A stretch of DNA of 36,138 bases, taken from assembly GCA_015501055.1 (NCBI GenBank), contig JADNYV010000345.1, forward strand, positions 1 through 36,138, in the 5' to 3' direction. Shown one piece after another: positions 1 through 11,165 of the stretch. A program made the position numbers and the translations under genes. Below the pieces are notes generated by a model. That model was not told where the DNA came from. It searched no databases and saw only the letters and a list, made by a program, of their open reading frames with translations. Each line of letters begins with the position of its first letter. Within the stretch, counting starts at the first letter, position 1. This DNA is from Mucidula mucida (lineage: Eukaryota > Basidiomycota > Agaricomycetes > Agaricales > Physalacriaceae).

Positions 1-63
1 TTTCTCCTCTCCGACCTCGAGATGTAATATGATCATCATCCCGCTTGTGACATTCCTGGTACG

Positions 64-71
64 CATAAAAG
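64..71 (+). promoter_or_regulatory. TATA-like box of the tyrosinase gene
   Basis: The sequence CATAAAAG lies about 70 bp upstream of the tyrosinase ATG at 142. It is the only TATA-like motif in the short upstream stretch available. Spacing is plausible for a basidiomycete promoter with a 30-40 nt leader. Assignment rests on position and AT content only. Confidence 0.3.
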
Positions 72-141
72 ACTCGTGTGGCACTGCCAAATTCTTCAGC
101 GGGTTTTCCACTACCCACCTTTGAACACACCTCTCAGCAAT

Positions 142-2317
142 ATGTCTCGCTTCGTTATCACCGGCGCTTCAGGCGGCGCTCCCAATCGTCTCGAGATCAA
201 TGACTTTGTCAAGAACGACAAGTTCTTCTCGCTGTACATTCAAGCCCTTCGTACGATCTCCGTTACACTCGTCGTTCCTCAACGGTAACATCACTTTGAC
301 AGAGGTCATGTCTTCGAACAACCAGGCCAACATCCAGTCCCTCTTCCAGCTCGGCGGTATTCACGGTCTCCCCTACATTCCCTGGGATGGTGCGACTGGT
401 GGCAAAGCCTGGGACGACAGCACTCAGTGGGGCGGCTACTGTACTCACGGCTCCGTCCTTTTCCCCACCTGGCACAGGCCTATGTTATGCTCTTCGAGGT
501 AGGCATTTGACGTTGTATGTGTGTTGCCAACATACAGCCTAACTTCAGTGTGTTCTTCCCGAACAGCAAATCATGCAGCAAAATGCCGAGGCGATTGCCG
601 CTACCTACAAGGTTGATCAAGCTGCCTGGAAGCAGGCTGCGACCGATATTCGCCAGCCTTACTGGGATTGGGCGGCCAATGCGATTCCTCCCGACCAGGT
701 TATTGCATTGAAGCAGGTCTCGATCACTGGGCCCGAGGGAAAGATGGTCACTGTTGACAATCCACTTTATCACTACAAGTTCCATCCGGTCGACCCGTCT
801 TTCCCTGCGCCGTACAGTGGCTGGACGACCACCCTGAGGCAGCCCGGTAGCACTAGGCCGAACGCCACAGACGATGTGGCGCGTCTTCGCCTGTGAGTTC
901 CGTGGGCGGGCGGTAATCATCTGTTCTAACTTGATCTTGTATAGTGTACTTGGAAGAGCACAGAGCGACATCACCTCGAGTACCTACAGCATGTTGACGC
1001 GGGTGCATAACTGGACAGCATTCAGCAACCACACCGTTGGGGACGGAGGAAGCTCGAGCAACTCCTTGGAAGCCATTCATGATGGTATTCACGTCAATGT
1101 TGGAGGCAGAGGTCAGATGGCCGATCCGAGCGTGGCTGGTGGGTCTGATAATTACGAATGACGTGAAGGTGAAGGTTAATTGTTGTCCTTTCTATAGCAT
1201 TCGACCCAATCTTCTTCTTACACCACGCCAACGTCGATCGGATGCTCTCTCTCTGGTCAGCGCTCAACCCCGGCGTGTGGGTCAGCCGGGGCGATTCACA
1301 GGATGGCAGTTTTACTATGCCTCCCGAAGCCCCAGTCGACGAGAACACAAGTAAGTACTAGGCGCACTCCTTTTTGGTATACCCTTCCCTGACCCCCCGG
1401 CTCTCTAGCACTCACTCCCTTCTGGAATGCTCAGACCACTTTCTGGGCCTCCGCTGGCACTCGCGATACCGCCAAACTCGGATACACGTACCCCGAGTTT
1501 AACGGGCTCGATATGGGCAACCCGGCCGCTGTGAAGACCGCCATTGGTGCCGCCGTCAATCGCCTCTACGGCTCGTCGATCTTTGGCGGCTTCAGTCGCC
1601 TCTCTGCCTCTGCCTCTGCGGGCAAGGAAGCTGAGAAGCCGGCCGCGCGAGAGATTACTGAGCGGGCTGCTGCTGCGCCATTGACCGCGACCAACTTCCT
1701 CGTCCAACCCGCCAGTGGAAACGGACACGGACATGGAGACAGCCAACCCACTGTTCATCCCGGACACCCCACGCCCCCCGAAGGTGATTTCTGGGACTGG
1801 ACCGCGCGCATCGAGTTCAAAAAGTACGAACTCGGGTGCAGCTTCTCTGTGCTCCTCTTCCTCGGCGCGGTGCCCGAGGACCCGGAGGACTGGCTGTGCA
1901 GCGAGAACCTCGCGGGCGCGCACCACGCGTTTGTCAATAGCTCTGCGGGGCGCTGCGCCAACTGCCGCGGGCAGGGCGACCTCCTCGCGGAGGGCTTTGT
2001 CCACCTGGACAATGCGATCGCGCAGCACTCTGGTTTGGGCTCGTTGGAGCCGGGGGTCGTTGAGCCGTATCTTACGCAGGCGCTGCAGTGGCGTGTTCAA
2101 AAGGTGAGTAGAAGGGGATGTTAGTATGTTGGGAAGGCTGATTCAATCGAATAATGTGTAGGTCGATGGAACGCCCGCCGACCTGGAATCGCTTGAGGTG
2201 TCCGTTGTTTGCACGCCGTTGAGCTACCCGCCCGGTTCCATGTTCCCCGTTCCTGGAGAGCCTCGTAGTTACAATGGTATTACACACGGCCGTCCGGGAG
2301 GCTGCCGCCATGCTTGA
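142..2317 (+). CDS. Tyrosinase (polyphenol oxidase), 7 exons, with one -1 frameshift in exon 2
   Basis: Type-3 copper enzyme oxidising mono- and diphenols to o-quinones for melanin and browning. Exons: 142-250, 303-498, 567-892, 945-1138, 1198-1350, 1409-2103, 2162-2317; all six introns (51-72 bp) are GT-AG and keep phase. Copper-A histidines are visible in GGIHGLPY (H57), CTHG (H85, preceded by C83 of the usual Cys-His thioether) and PTWHR (H94). Copper-B histidines are in EAIHDGIHV and [13 protein letters not shown]. The C-terminal domain ends in [11 protein letters not shown]. Exons sum to 1829 nt, one short of 610 codons. Directly after TWHR the frame is lost because one base is missing near 474-480; the downstream AYVMLFE reading is one frame over. 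Everything else is intact, so this is either a very young pseudogene or a base-call error in a G run. No signal peptide is seen, as usual for fungal tyrosinases. Confidence 0.9.
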
Positions 2318-2763
2318 ACGCACCACGACCTTTTAATTGTATAGTTACTTTTATGTGTCCGAAATTTGTAACGCTCTGTACCTGTATGCCGCTACTCCTT
2401 GTGAAAAATTCCAAGACTGCATTTCGAAAGATGACGCTTTGCCGATGTCCGTTCAATGAAAGAAATAAGGACAAAGAAAAAAGGAAGAATGGAGAACTGT
2501 AGATTCAGTTTAACACATTGAAGCTTGACCCCAATCATGTTGATGTATATACGCCACAGTTGGCGGGGAGGCGGAGTATGCCGACCGCCGTGCCAGCATG
2601 CGCATGTGACTCAAAGTGAGAAACAACTTTATTCAAGATCTTTCTGGCTTCTGTTTACCTGCACGCAGGCCAGATATCTGGCAAGAGACTCAAGGCCTTT
2701 CAGCAGAACTCGAGATCGCATCGCAACTAATACTACAGATTTTATCTCCCAACTCCATACTTA
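2318..2763. other. Convergent intergenic region, tyrosinase / CCT3 3' ends
   Basis: The 446 bp hold the 3' untranslated regions of two convergent genes, with T- and A-rich stretches (for example the A-rich run near 2458-2492). No further coding signal or repeat was seen. Confidence 0.6.
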
Positions 2764-4694
2764 TCAACCTTCCATCATCTCTTCTGGCGGAGCCCCACCC
2801 CCGCCTCCTCCCTGCTCCCTATCCTTCCTCACCGCCTGCACGACATCATCCACCCTCAACAGCATCCGCGCCGCCTCAATGGCCGTCTTCAACACCTGAA
2901 TCTTGACACTCGCACTCTCATACAGCCCATACACTTTCATATCCACCACCTTGCCCGTATCCCCGTCAACGCCCCACGAGTGCTCCCCTGCCGCATGCTT
3001 TGCGCGCAGCTCGGTCAACACTCGGATGGCGTTACCCCCCGCGTTCTGGACGAGCGTGCGGGGAATGACCTCCATGGCATCGGCGACGGCGCGGAACGGC
3101 CAGCCCTCGACGCCGACGACCGACCGCGCTTTGGCGTGCAGCCCAACGCTGATAGCCATCTCTGTCGCGCCCCCACCCGGCGCGAGAATCGGGTTGTAGA
3201 CGGCATTGCGCGCGACAGACATTGCGTCCGCGAGGTTGCGGTCTATCTCGTTGAGGATGTCTTTGGACGGCCCACGTAGGAGGATGGTGCATGCCTTGGG
3301 GTTGCTGCATTCCGTTAAAAAGGTGAAGTACCTGGGGAATATATTTATAATGAGACGAGAGTAATGGGGAACGACCTACTCGTCTCCAATTTTCTCAACG
3401 TTGAAGAGACCACAGCGCGTTCCTACGTCTGATTCGCGAAGGTCTTCGGCGCGGTTGACGATGGTGGCACCGACTGCGAGAGCTATACGATTGTTATCCG
3501 ATTTCCGCACGCGCCGAATGGCGCTAATGTTGTGCTTCATGAAAAAGTGCTGTGCAATATCTACATCGCAGTTAGTGGATAATCAAAAAAAGTAGTAGCA
3601 AACATACCAGAAACTCCCTTCTCGGTAATAACCAAGTCGGGCTTGAACTCTATTACTCTATCGCACAGCAGCTTGATCTGCTCCTCCTCTATGCTCTGCG
3701 CCCTCTCCCAGTCGCCCTCCTTTGAAAACTCCATATTAGTCTGACTCTCGCCCTTCTTATACTCCAGCGGGCAATCCAATAATATAATTCTTGGGTTCGC
3801 AATACGGCGACGCATATTGGGATGGGTGATATCCTTGTTCAGCATGACCCCGTTCAACACACGACTCTGTTCAATCTCACCCCCCGGAACCTTTTCCACG
3901 CGTGCATAGCGCTTGATGTCGACGGTTTTCGTGCCGCCCTCCTCCTGGGCGACGGTGCGCACGGCCTGGAGCGCGAGTTTGCACATGAGATCGGACCAGC
4001 GCATGGAAAACTTGGTGCCAATGGAGGTTTTGATGAGCGAAAGCATCTCGTCGTCGTTGTTGGTGTCGATAGGGACGGAGATGCGCTTGATGATCTCGAG
4101 CGCTTCTTTGAGCGCCTTGTTGTATGCAGAGATGATCACGACAGGGTGGATGTCTCGTTCGAGCTGGGAGAGCGACTGTGCAAGGATTTCACCGGCTGGG
4201 GACTATGTCAGTGCGAGATGAGGATAAGGACTGGATACATACCAAGTATAATAACACTAGTTGTTCCATCGCCGCACTCTTCGTCTTGGGTACGACTGAG
4301 CTCAATCATGTTCTTGGCAGCAGGATGGGCGACATCGATTTCACGTAGAATGGCGTTGCCGTCGTTTGTTAGTCTGCACGGATCGTCAGTGTTGTGTAGG
4401 AGATGCCCAAGACCACAGACAGTATGCCGCCCATGGGATCCAGGATCATTTTGAGCATGGACTTGGGCCCGAGACACGTCCGGATGACATCTGCGACGGT
4501 CTATGAGTTTATTAGAGTAACTCCCTGGACACAATGCATAAAATCGCACTTTTGCTGCGGTGATATTGGAGATTTGAGCTTTTCGACCTGATTGCCGCTG
4601 GGGCGTCGTGTCTGGCAGCACTCAGTGAGCTGTAGAGCGCGGAAATAGTTGATAGTAGCGTACTCATCACGAACACTGGTGTTTGGCCCGACAT
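2764..4694 (-). CDS. CCT3: T-complex protein 1 subunit gamma (CCT3), cytosolic chaperonin
   Basis: Subunit of the hetero-oligomeric CCT/TRiC chaperonin that folds actin and tubulin in the cytosol with ATP. Exons read on the minus strand: 4694-4664, 4611-4550, 4500-4421, 4373-4243, 4195-3608, 3560-3380, 3331-2764; six GT-AG introns of 47-52 bp. The exons sum to 1641 nt, 546 aa, the normal length for the family. The start MSGQTPVFVMN is typical of CCT3. Group II chaperonin landmarks are present: LGPKSMLKMILDPMGG, then TNDGNAILREI, the ATP-site GDGTTS, and the C-terminal APGGGATEM with the equatorial-domain aspartates around it. The lid segment LEYKKGESQT is the gamma-subunit version. The C-terminus ends in a Gly-rich tail, as other CCT3 proteins do. 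The frame has no lesion and the gene looks functional. Confidence 0.96.
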
Positions 4695-4730
4695 TCTTTT
4701 TTCAGATTTGGGAGGAGAAAGAGAGCAAGT

Positions 4731-4742
4731 AACCCTAACCCC
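4731..4742. promoter_or_regulatory. TTAGGG-type (telo-box-like) motif upstream of CCT3
   Basis: AACCCTAACCCC starts 37 bp upstream of the CCT3 start codon; on the gene's strand it reads GGGGTTAGGGTT. The same core stands at a similar distance before the uS5m gene. In other fungi Tbf1-class Myb proteins bind this core in promoters of ribosomal and housekeeping genes; whether this organism uses it so is inference. Confidence 0.45.
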
Positions 4743-5030
4743 AGGGCCTCACCACAACTGGCGGTCGGTGTCACTCCGTACCCCGTCAAATGTGGTGTAT
4801 ATTCAAGCACGATTGGACTCATACTACAATCATGATCAGAGGTGTGATACACTGTATGTGCAAGATACTCCTTCCTTTTTTCTTTTTTCTTTTTTCTTTC
4901 TTCAACTTACAGAACTGTCTATATGAACGCATTGGCCGAACCATGGAAGTTGTCATCTTTGGAGCAAAAGGGCAGTGAAAGTCAACGTGCATGTGTATAA
5001 TACGAATGTTCAGTTCAACAAGTCATCGCA

Positions 5031-5526
5031 TTAGAACGCTTCATGCCCAGCAAAATCACCTTCCGCACCTCCGGAACGGTCATGTATAATACTATCATAA
5101 AAGCGAGGTTCTCCATGAAAGGGGAACATGGCACCGGGCAGGTTACTTGACAACATGCAGAAAACAGCCACCTGCAACGACTTTTAACTCAACGGGAGTT
5201 CCATAGATCTGTGTAGTTAATCAACTTCACAGAGCTGAAGCGGCCCTAGAATGTCGAGCAATCGCGTGGTTCAGTTGGAGGCTTCGAACGTAGACATGGC
5301 GCGCGCCTGCAAAGGTATCGCAGCAGAGCCAAATCTTTGAATCCTCGGGAACCTCACCCAGGAAGAGTGGGACAGAAAAGCTACACCCGAGCTCGTACTT
5401 TTCCAGGTTGTTCCAATCCCACCGAGCAGGTTTGGGACTCAGGCGTGTCAAGTCTAGGATGCATAGTGGGCTGTCCGTCTTCGTCTCCAGTCTGGACGAA
5501 AGAGTTCGATAGTTCTGCCTGATCAC
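5031..5526 (-). pseudogene. Tyrosinase C-terminal remnant, minus strand
   Basis: Reading from 5526 leftwards gives a segment related to the C-terminal domain of the upstream tyrosinase: [20 protein letters not shown], then WLCCDTFAGARHVYV and NHAIARHS. These correspond to [20 protein letters not shown] and neighbours in the intact gene. About 25 residues before the last exon are missing, an intron-like gap follows (ending at an AG near 5210), and the tail GTPVEL..KSLQV resumes with one extra base. The end corresponds to FYDSIIHDRSGG in place of [11 protein letters not shown]. No copper-binding domain is present. It is a decayed partial copy, not a gene. Confidence 0.8.
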
Positions 5527-6066
5527 CTATTAGAGAAGACTGTGAGTTGGGCCTAACAGAGAGTGTGTTTGCCGGGTTCCCCGGTTTTGAGACAGATAGT
5601 ACTGCGTCACATGTACTTGACTCCTTCTGAATCTCTTACTAGTCTCTCTCCAGTCGACCACCATGATGGAACTCGGGACTGCATACAACCACGGCGACAT
5701 TGTCCAATACGTCGTTCTTTGCATTTTACGCCACAAAATACTTAACTCATACTTTTCTTCACAGGGCATCGCTAAAAGATTCTCCAGCCCCACACCTCGG
5801 TGCCTACCGTCACCCCGGAATTCTGGAGCATTCTCCATGGTCATCAGCAATCGCAACCACAGGGAAGTTCTATCAAGTGCCGGCAAGACGCCACAGCTCA
5901 CTGCTTGATGGACACCAACGCGTCTCCTCCCCAACAGTCTGCTATTAGCAACGATCTCAAGAACAAGTCTGAGGACCACGTCCCAATGTCTTATTCCAAG
6001 CACAAGACGAAGTTACCCCACTCACTCGCCCAACTCGCCCAACCCAGAAATGGATACCTCGACTGA
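5527..6066. other. Spacer between the two tyrosinase remnants
   Basis: Short overlapping frames only. An intron-like segment ending TTTTCTTCACAG near 5762 and scattered Pro/Ser-rich peptides suggest this may hold badly decayed upstream parts of the plus-strand tyrosinase copy. No copper-binding motif could be recognised in any frame. Confidence 0.35.
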
Positions 6067-6544
6067 AATGTATTCATCGAGTTCGACAGTGGCGAGCTCG
6101 GTTGCAATCTGTCCGTTCTCATCTTTATCGGCAAAGTCCCTGAGGACACGGAGGAGTGGCTTTGCTGCGAGTGCTTTGTCGGCGCGCTCTGCGCCTATAT
6201 CGATCGCAGTCCAGGCCACGTCGAATTGACGCAGGGCCCTGTCCACCTCAACAGCGCCATTATCCAGCACTCTGGCGTGAGGTCGTTGGAGCCGAGCGTT
6301 GTTGTGCCATTCCTTGAGCAGACATTGCAGTGGCGGGTCATAAAGGTGGGGGGAAAGCCTCACTGTGGCAAACGTTAGTTAACCATGTTTATTAGGCATC
6401 GGATGATACTCCCGCCCAGCTGGACTCCTTGCAAGTGAATGTCGTTTGTAGGCATATGAGGTATCCATATTCCGTGTTTGCGAAAAGCTTGTTTATTATA
6501 ACGGTATTACGCATGGCCAGCCTGGAGGCAGCCGCCCGCCTTGA
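6067..6544 (+). pseudogene. Tyrosinase C-terminal remnant, plus strand
   Basis: The plus strand encodes IEFDSGELGCNLSVLIFIGK, VPEDTEEWLCCECF and HLNSAIIQHSGVRSLEPSVV, matching the C-terminal domain of the tyrosinase at 142-2317 segment by segment. An intron at 6346-6395 (GT-AG, 50 bp) sits at the same place as the last intron of the intact gene. The final exon loses frame; the terminal YNGITHGQPGGS reads in another frame up to the TGA at 6542. The copper domains are absent upstream. It lies head to head with the minus-strand remnant at 5031-5526. Confidence 0.82.
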
Positions 6545-7217
6545 AAGACCTCAAGCGTTCTGACATGACGAACAATTGATTGTACCACGAGCCAAAAATT
6601 GTAACATGGAGCTATTCTGTGATTATATTAGAAAACCGATCTCTGCTCGTAACAAGCTCGCGCTGGCCTATTACGCACCTTATGTAGACATAACAATAAG
6701 CGCACTCAAGGTTTCTGAAATTTGACTCTCCTCGCCTACCGAGCACGAAATACCAGCAACCACGCAAAAGCCCTTGGTATTTACCTCGAGATTGACAAGG
6801 TAATAGGCCGAATGCAAGCGGGTGGCTGCTTGCTGAATAGACTCACGTTAACTTCAAGAGAGAATGCTGTTTTTTTTGTGAGGCGACACGGTGCGCTGGT
6901 CAGACGCCATTCAAAGAACCCCGACAGAGTTTGAGATGACTGGCTTGAGTCCGGGAATATCGAGCAAGAACGTTCAACCAGGACAGCATACTCGGAAACA
7001 AGTGTATCTGGTGAACTTTTAGTGATAGTGGAGTCTGAGCGTACCATGAAAGCACGTACTCTAGAACAGTCTATTCCGAGAAAAATGTCCGTCTCTTGGA
7101 ATACAGAATGAGGGATACAGAAGTCGCCGCGTCCGTGAACGAGTTGTTCTGGAGTACAGAAGAGAGCGCTGTCGAAAACAAAATATTTATTACACTGAGA
7201 TTAGATGGTAGCGGAAG
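6545..7217. other. Non-coding region before the uS5m gene
   Basis: No gene, RNA or repeat was recognised in this stretch. The few short open frames (for example 6781-7047 on the minus strand) show no family features. The right end contains the uS5m promoter. Confidence 0.5.
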
Positions 7218-7229
7218 AAACCCTAACCC
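7218..7229. promoter_or_regulatory. TTAGGG-type (telo-box-like) motif upstream of uS5m
   Basis: AAACCCTAACCC ends 41 bp before the ATG at 7270. It is the same motif, at nearly the same distance, as the one upstream of CCT3, here in the opposite orientation relative to transcription. Proposed transcription-factor site; not proven. Confidence 0.45.
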
Positions 7230-7269
7230 AAGGGCATCATCCTTGTTTTTTCCCTACCACGACGCGCGC

Positions 7270-9016
7270 ATGCTTCGGTTGACGGGACTAGCGCGGCGGT
7301 CGGTATTGCTCCGCCTCCCCGCCAGCCATGCGACACGCAGCGCAATCATAGCGCGACCATTGGTCGTCCCAATTCGTCGGTTATACAGTTCGGACCCACA
7401 ACCCAGTAAGTGCTCCGTCTGCTCCGATATTTTGTCTTATTCTCGCTAGACCATGTACGGTGGACACCAGCACAGAAGACCTTTGTCCTTGGCCTGTTGA
7501 CCAAGATAAATACTGCGCCGGTGATGGAGGCACTCATGAAACTGGGACCGGAAAAAGCGGGACATTTTATGGAGCTTTTGCAGGAAATCTCAGAGGACGG
7601 CGCGCGCGACAGTCTGTCGATTGGACGTGTATTGGCATTCCTAAACACAAATGATATCGACTTGAATTCTGTGAAGGAGCAGGACTATGGTACGTGGACT
7701 GTCTACTGTCTATTGCCTCCGCTAATGCTTGTACAGCTGAAGAACTGCGAGAGGACGAGGTGTTACCGTCTTCTGAAAAGATACCGCGTCTGTCGAGGGA
7801 AGAGGTCATTGCCCTCGCCAAGGAGGAGGGGAGTCCGCCAGAAGAGTTGGAAGCGCTCTCTAAACTGACGGACGAAGAACTGGACGCGTTACACGAGGAA
7901 GCTCTGCAGTCCATGACGGAAGAGGTCCCTGAAGAGGAGCCCGCACATGAAATCCCAGGCGGCCCAGCTGGCGAGCACCGATGGCCAAACCTAATGGAGC
8001 GCGACCCTCTTATGGATTCGCGCGACGTTCTCGATATTCCTGCCACAACAGATATGCCATTCCACAACCGCGTCGTCATCCGCAACCACGAGTCCATGTT
8101 CCACGAAGCTATGCGACTGGAAGCCGAGATGGACGAGCAGGCAGATGAAATCGAATTCCAGGGAGAAAACGAAGCTGATAGCGAGTTTGACGATGCGCCA
8201 GAACAGCAGGTGCAAGCGGAACAAGACGAGAGGCTATCTGCAGACGAGGTCGAGGATCTCATGGAGAACAAAGGCGACAATGCGTTTGTATACAAATACG
8301 CTAGCCCGTCTGAAGCCACCGCCAAAGAGGGCTCCCCAGAAGCAGAAGGAGAAGAAGGAGAGTATGCCCCTCCAGAAGGCGCACAAACCTTTACAGAGAC
8401 GGACATCACGAGCCCCACCCCCGACATCTACAATCGTACTGGCATCTCCAAAAACTTCGACCTCAGAGACCCCGACATCCACGTCTACGAGTACTACCGC
8501 ATGGCCAAGCAGCAAACAGGCAAAGGCAAAATTGCGCGTGCCCAGATCTTCGTCATCATCGGCAACGGCGACGGCCTCATTGGCTTTGGCAAGGGCACCC
8601 ACGCAGAGTACATGCGCGCCAAGGACAAGGCGTACGCCCAAGCCATACGGAACATCGACTACGTAGACCGTTTCGAGGACCGCACCGTCTGGACTACATT
8701 GGAGGACAAGTTTGGCTCGGCCAAGATCATCATTCGCCCCAGGCCGCTAGGTTTTGGGCTCAGGTGCGGGCCGACGCTTCACAAGGTGTTTAGGGCGGCA
8801 GGTATCAGTGATATTTCGGCCAAGATCTGGAAGAGTAGGAATCGCCTGGTCGTCACACAGGGCGCGCTCAGGATGTTGCAGGCGGGCCATAATCCGCTCG
8901 GTAAAGGGAATGGCGCGGGGGGCCCGGCGAGGAGGTTGGAGAAGGGCAAGCCGCTGCAGAATGCGGAGAGCATGTCCAGGTCGAGGGGTAGATTTATTGT
9001 ACCTCTGAGAAAGTAG
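7270..9016 (+). CDS. MRPS5: Mitochondrial small-subunit ribosomal protein uS5m
   Basis: Component of the mitoribosomal small subunit. Exons 7270-7405, 7450-7689, 7737-9016; two GT-AG introns of 44 and 47 bp; 551 aa. The N-terminus is a clear mitochondrial presequence, basic and Arg-rich, ending in RRLYSSDPQP. A long acidic central region (about residues 120-310) is followed by the uS5 core: the N-terminal RNA-binding part with QIFVIIGNGDGLIGFGKGTH and the C-terminal beta-alpha fold with RPRPLGFGLRCGPTLHKVF, AAGISDISAKIWKSRN and a final basic tail. The core position and the extended N-terminus match other fungal uS5m proteins, which are much longer than bacterial S5. The ATG at 7270 is chosen because it gives the presequence; the frame upstream is not conserved in character. 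No lesion was seen. Confidence 0.92.
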
Positions 9017-9758
9017 ATACATATCTGCTTAACCTCATCTTGGTGTGTGAGAGCCTTAATTAGGATTCAACAGATTCTTCTCCACGATTCTACTTACATT
9101 GATTGCGCCACATCACGTGCCGACTTTGGGGGCTTCTGATGCCTCCTGGAAGGCTCGAGCTTGTGACCGTCAGATTGCCCAAGAAACCTGGTCATAAACA
9201 TATGTGAGACTGGTTCTAGCCGAATGAGACAAGGAGGCTTACTCCGGCGGTAAATTTGACTTTTATGATTTTACATGCAGCTTTTTACATCCGAAATTTC
9301 TGGCGCAGATTAGCGTTTAACCTAGTCTCGTAAACCAGCTTCTACGAGAGAGAAAAAGAGACTGCACGTATCTCTCTATTCCCGCTACCCCTAAGGTAGT
9401 GGGTTACTAGGTTGCCTCTAGTGGCTTCAGTTTCTCCGCCAAAAATCCTCGATCTCTGCCAAACCCATGGCAGGGGTTACTCAAACCTGTCGTCATTCTC
9501 GCGTGGCGATGACCAGTCTCGCCACGTTGTGATTATCAATCTCGCCACGTTTTCCACCTGCACGTTCGACCAATATACTGACCAATCTCGCCGCGCTGTC
9601 TTCCCAATCACGCCAGGCTTATTCTTTCTGTATTTTTGGCTGCCGCTGTCGGACCTTGGTCATTAGGTAGAGCAGTCTTTGTGTAATGGAGACAATGCAA
9701 GTGAGTAACGGTCGACTGGCGCCAGCTTCAGAGTACTACTACTACTTACTTTGTGTAC
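9017..9758. other. Non-coding region downstream of uS5m
   Basis: This holds the uS5m 3' region and then sequence without coding features. Between about 9512 and 9617 a short motif recurs: CCAGTCTCGCCACGTTG, TCAATCTCGCCACGTTT, CCAATCTCGCCGCGCTG and a weaker fourth copy. Their role is unknown. Confidence 0.5.
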
Positions 9759-9761
9759 TCT

Positions 9762-10217
9762 CACTTTGCAGGGTGTAAATAAAGGCATTTGCTAAATTGA
9801 GGGCTAAACTCATAGCTAAAATACAGATATGTCATAGACAAAACTTGAAATTTGGCACCTGATTTGGACTGTGAGAAACTCAGAGAGAAAGGAAGTCTTT
9901 GTCACCAGATAAAGGAAAAATTTGGCAACTGAAAAAATAAATGCCCTCTGAGTGCTCACTCATTTTACCCTGAAATAAGCCTAAAATGGCCTAAAATGGC
10001 CTAACATGAGGCAAAATGAGCGGGCACTCAGAGGGCATTTATTTTTTCAGTTGCCAAATTTTTCCTTTATCTGGTGACAAAGACTTCCTTTCTCTCTGAG
10101 TTTCTCACAGTCCAAATCAGGTGCTAAATTTCAAGTTTTGTCTATGACATATCTGTATTTTAGCTATGAGTTTAGCCCTCAATTTAGCAAATGCCTTTAT
10201 TTACATCCTGCAAAGTG
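9762..10217. mobile_element. Foldback / MITE-like element with 3-bp TSD
   Basis: A nearly perfect palindrome: arms of about 208 bp differ at only a few positions, with a ~40 bp centre carrying tandem CCTAAAATGG units. The outer ends are CACTTTGCAGG and CCTGCAAAGTG, directly flanked by TCT on both sides (9759-9761 and 10218-10220). A 3-bp duplication and a terminal CACT are compatible with a CMC/CACTA-type non-autonomous element, but no transposase is present to confirm it. The RNA would fold into a ~200 bp hairpin. Confidence 0.8.
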
Positions 10218-10220
10218 TCT

Positions 10221-11165
10221 GGAACTAAGCATCGGCGATCACAACTTGAATTCTGTATATAGGTTGAGGCAGTCTGAAGCAGCGGACTAGATGTTGAACA
10301 AGGTGTTGGTGTGGGTCTTAGCATAGACAATCTGTACCATGATACATTGTAGTGCTATTAAATGAACAAGATTGCTGCTGATTTAATGCGAGGAACAACG
10401 GGGGGTAGCGGGCCTTGCCGTTCATTGGTGTTACCCGTGTTATGTAGAGTTGTAGAGTCTGGAACGTTTTAGTACGGACCGTACCACAACAACGTCAATC
10501 CTCCCCTGCTCAAAAGAGACTCTCAAGAATGGCTCATTGTGCTTCTTTACAACAAGTGCTTTATCCCTTCCCTTTGTGCACCGCAGAAGAGACACTGTAG
10601 CTACAACTTGATTGATTCAAGGCCAACAAGGCCAAGGATCTGTTGTTGATCATGGCTACTATCCTTGATTGGGAAGTAAAAATGTGTTGAGAAGTGAAAT
10701 CCTGGTAGTATTTGGCTTCCCTATATCACAATTGTTGTTGTATTGCACATGGATTTTTCTTATAAGATGCTTTTACACCTAAGGAATGACTGTGTGGAAG
10801 TACACACTCACTAGACAAATGAGGAGCAAAGAGTGAATTTTGAATGCTGAAATTGAGGTGTGATGCGATTTCACTACTCATTCTTGCCCCCGTGTAAATT
10901 CACCCTGAACTTGGATGGTCCAGGGACTTCTCATACAGGTTATATACTTTGTTTTGGTATATTTTGATAAAAAAAACCACCGGAGAACAACTATACTCAA
11001 TAACAACACTCATTAAGAACAGGAAGTGAAATCAATAGTGACAAATTTTTTTTCAACCCCGCGACACCATTGCTTGTGCACGGCACACATAAAGAGTGCC
11101 ATGGTGCCAACCAAGTGTTGGCATCAGCAGGCAGGACTGGTCACAGCTCATCATTTCCCCGCTTA
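10221..11165. other. Non-coding, AT-rich region between the two foldback elements
   Basis: No open frame of note. Short palindromes occur, for example AGTACGGACCGTAC near 10470 and TGCCAAC..GTTGGCA near 11108. Probably old repeat debris. Confidence 0.45.

Noticed and set aside
1405..2100. 231-codon minus-strand frame across tyrosinase exon 6
   Set aside because: Antisense shadow in GC-rich coding sequence; the tyrosinase domain on the plus strand explains it.
7567..8427. 286-codon open frame on the minus strand inside uS5m
   Set aside because: Ser-rich antisense shadow of the acidic region of uS5m; no family pattern, and the plus strand is clearly coding.
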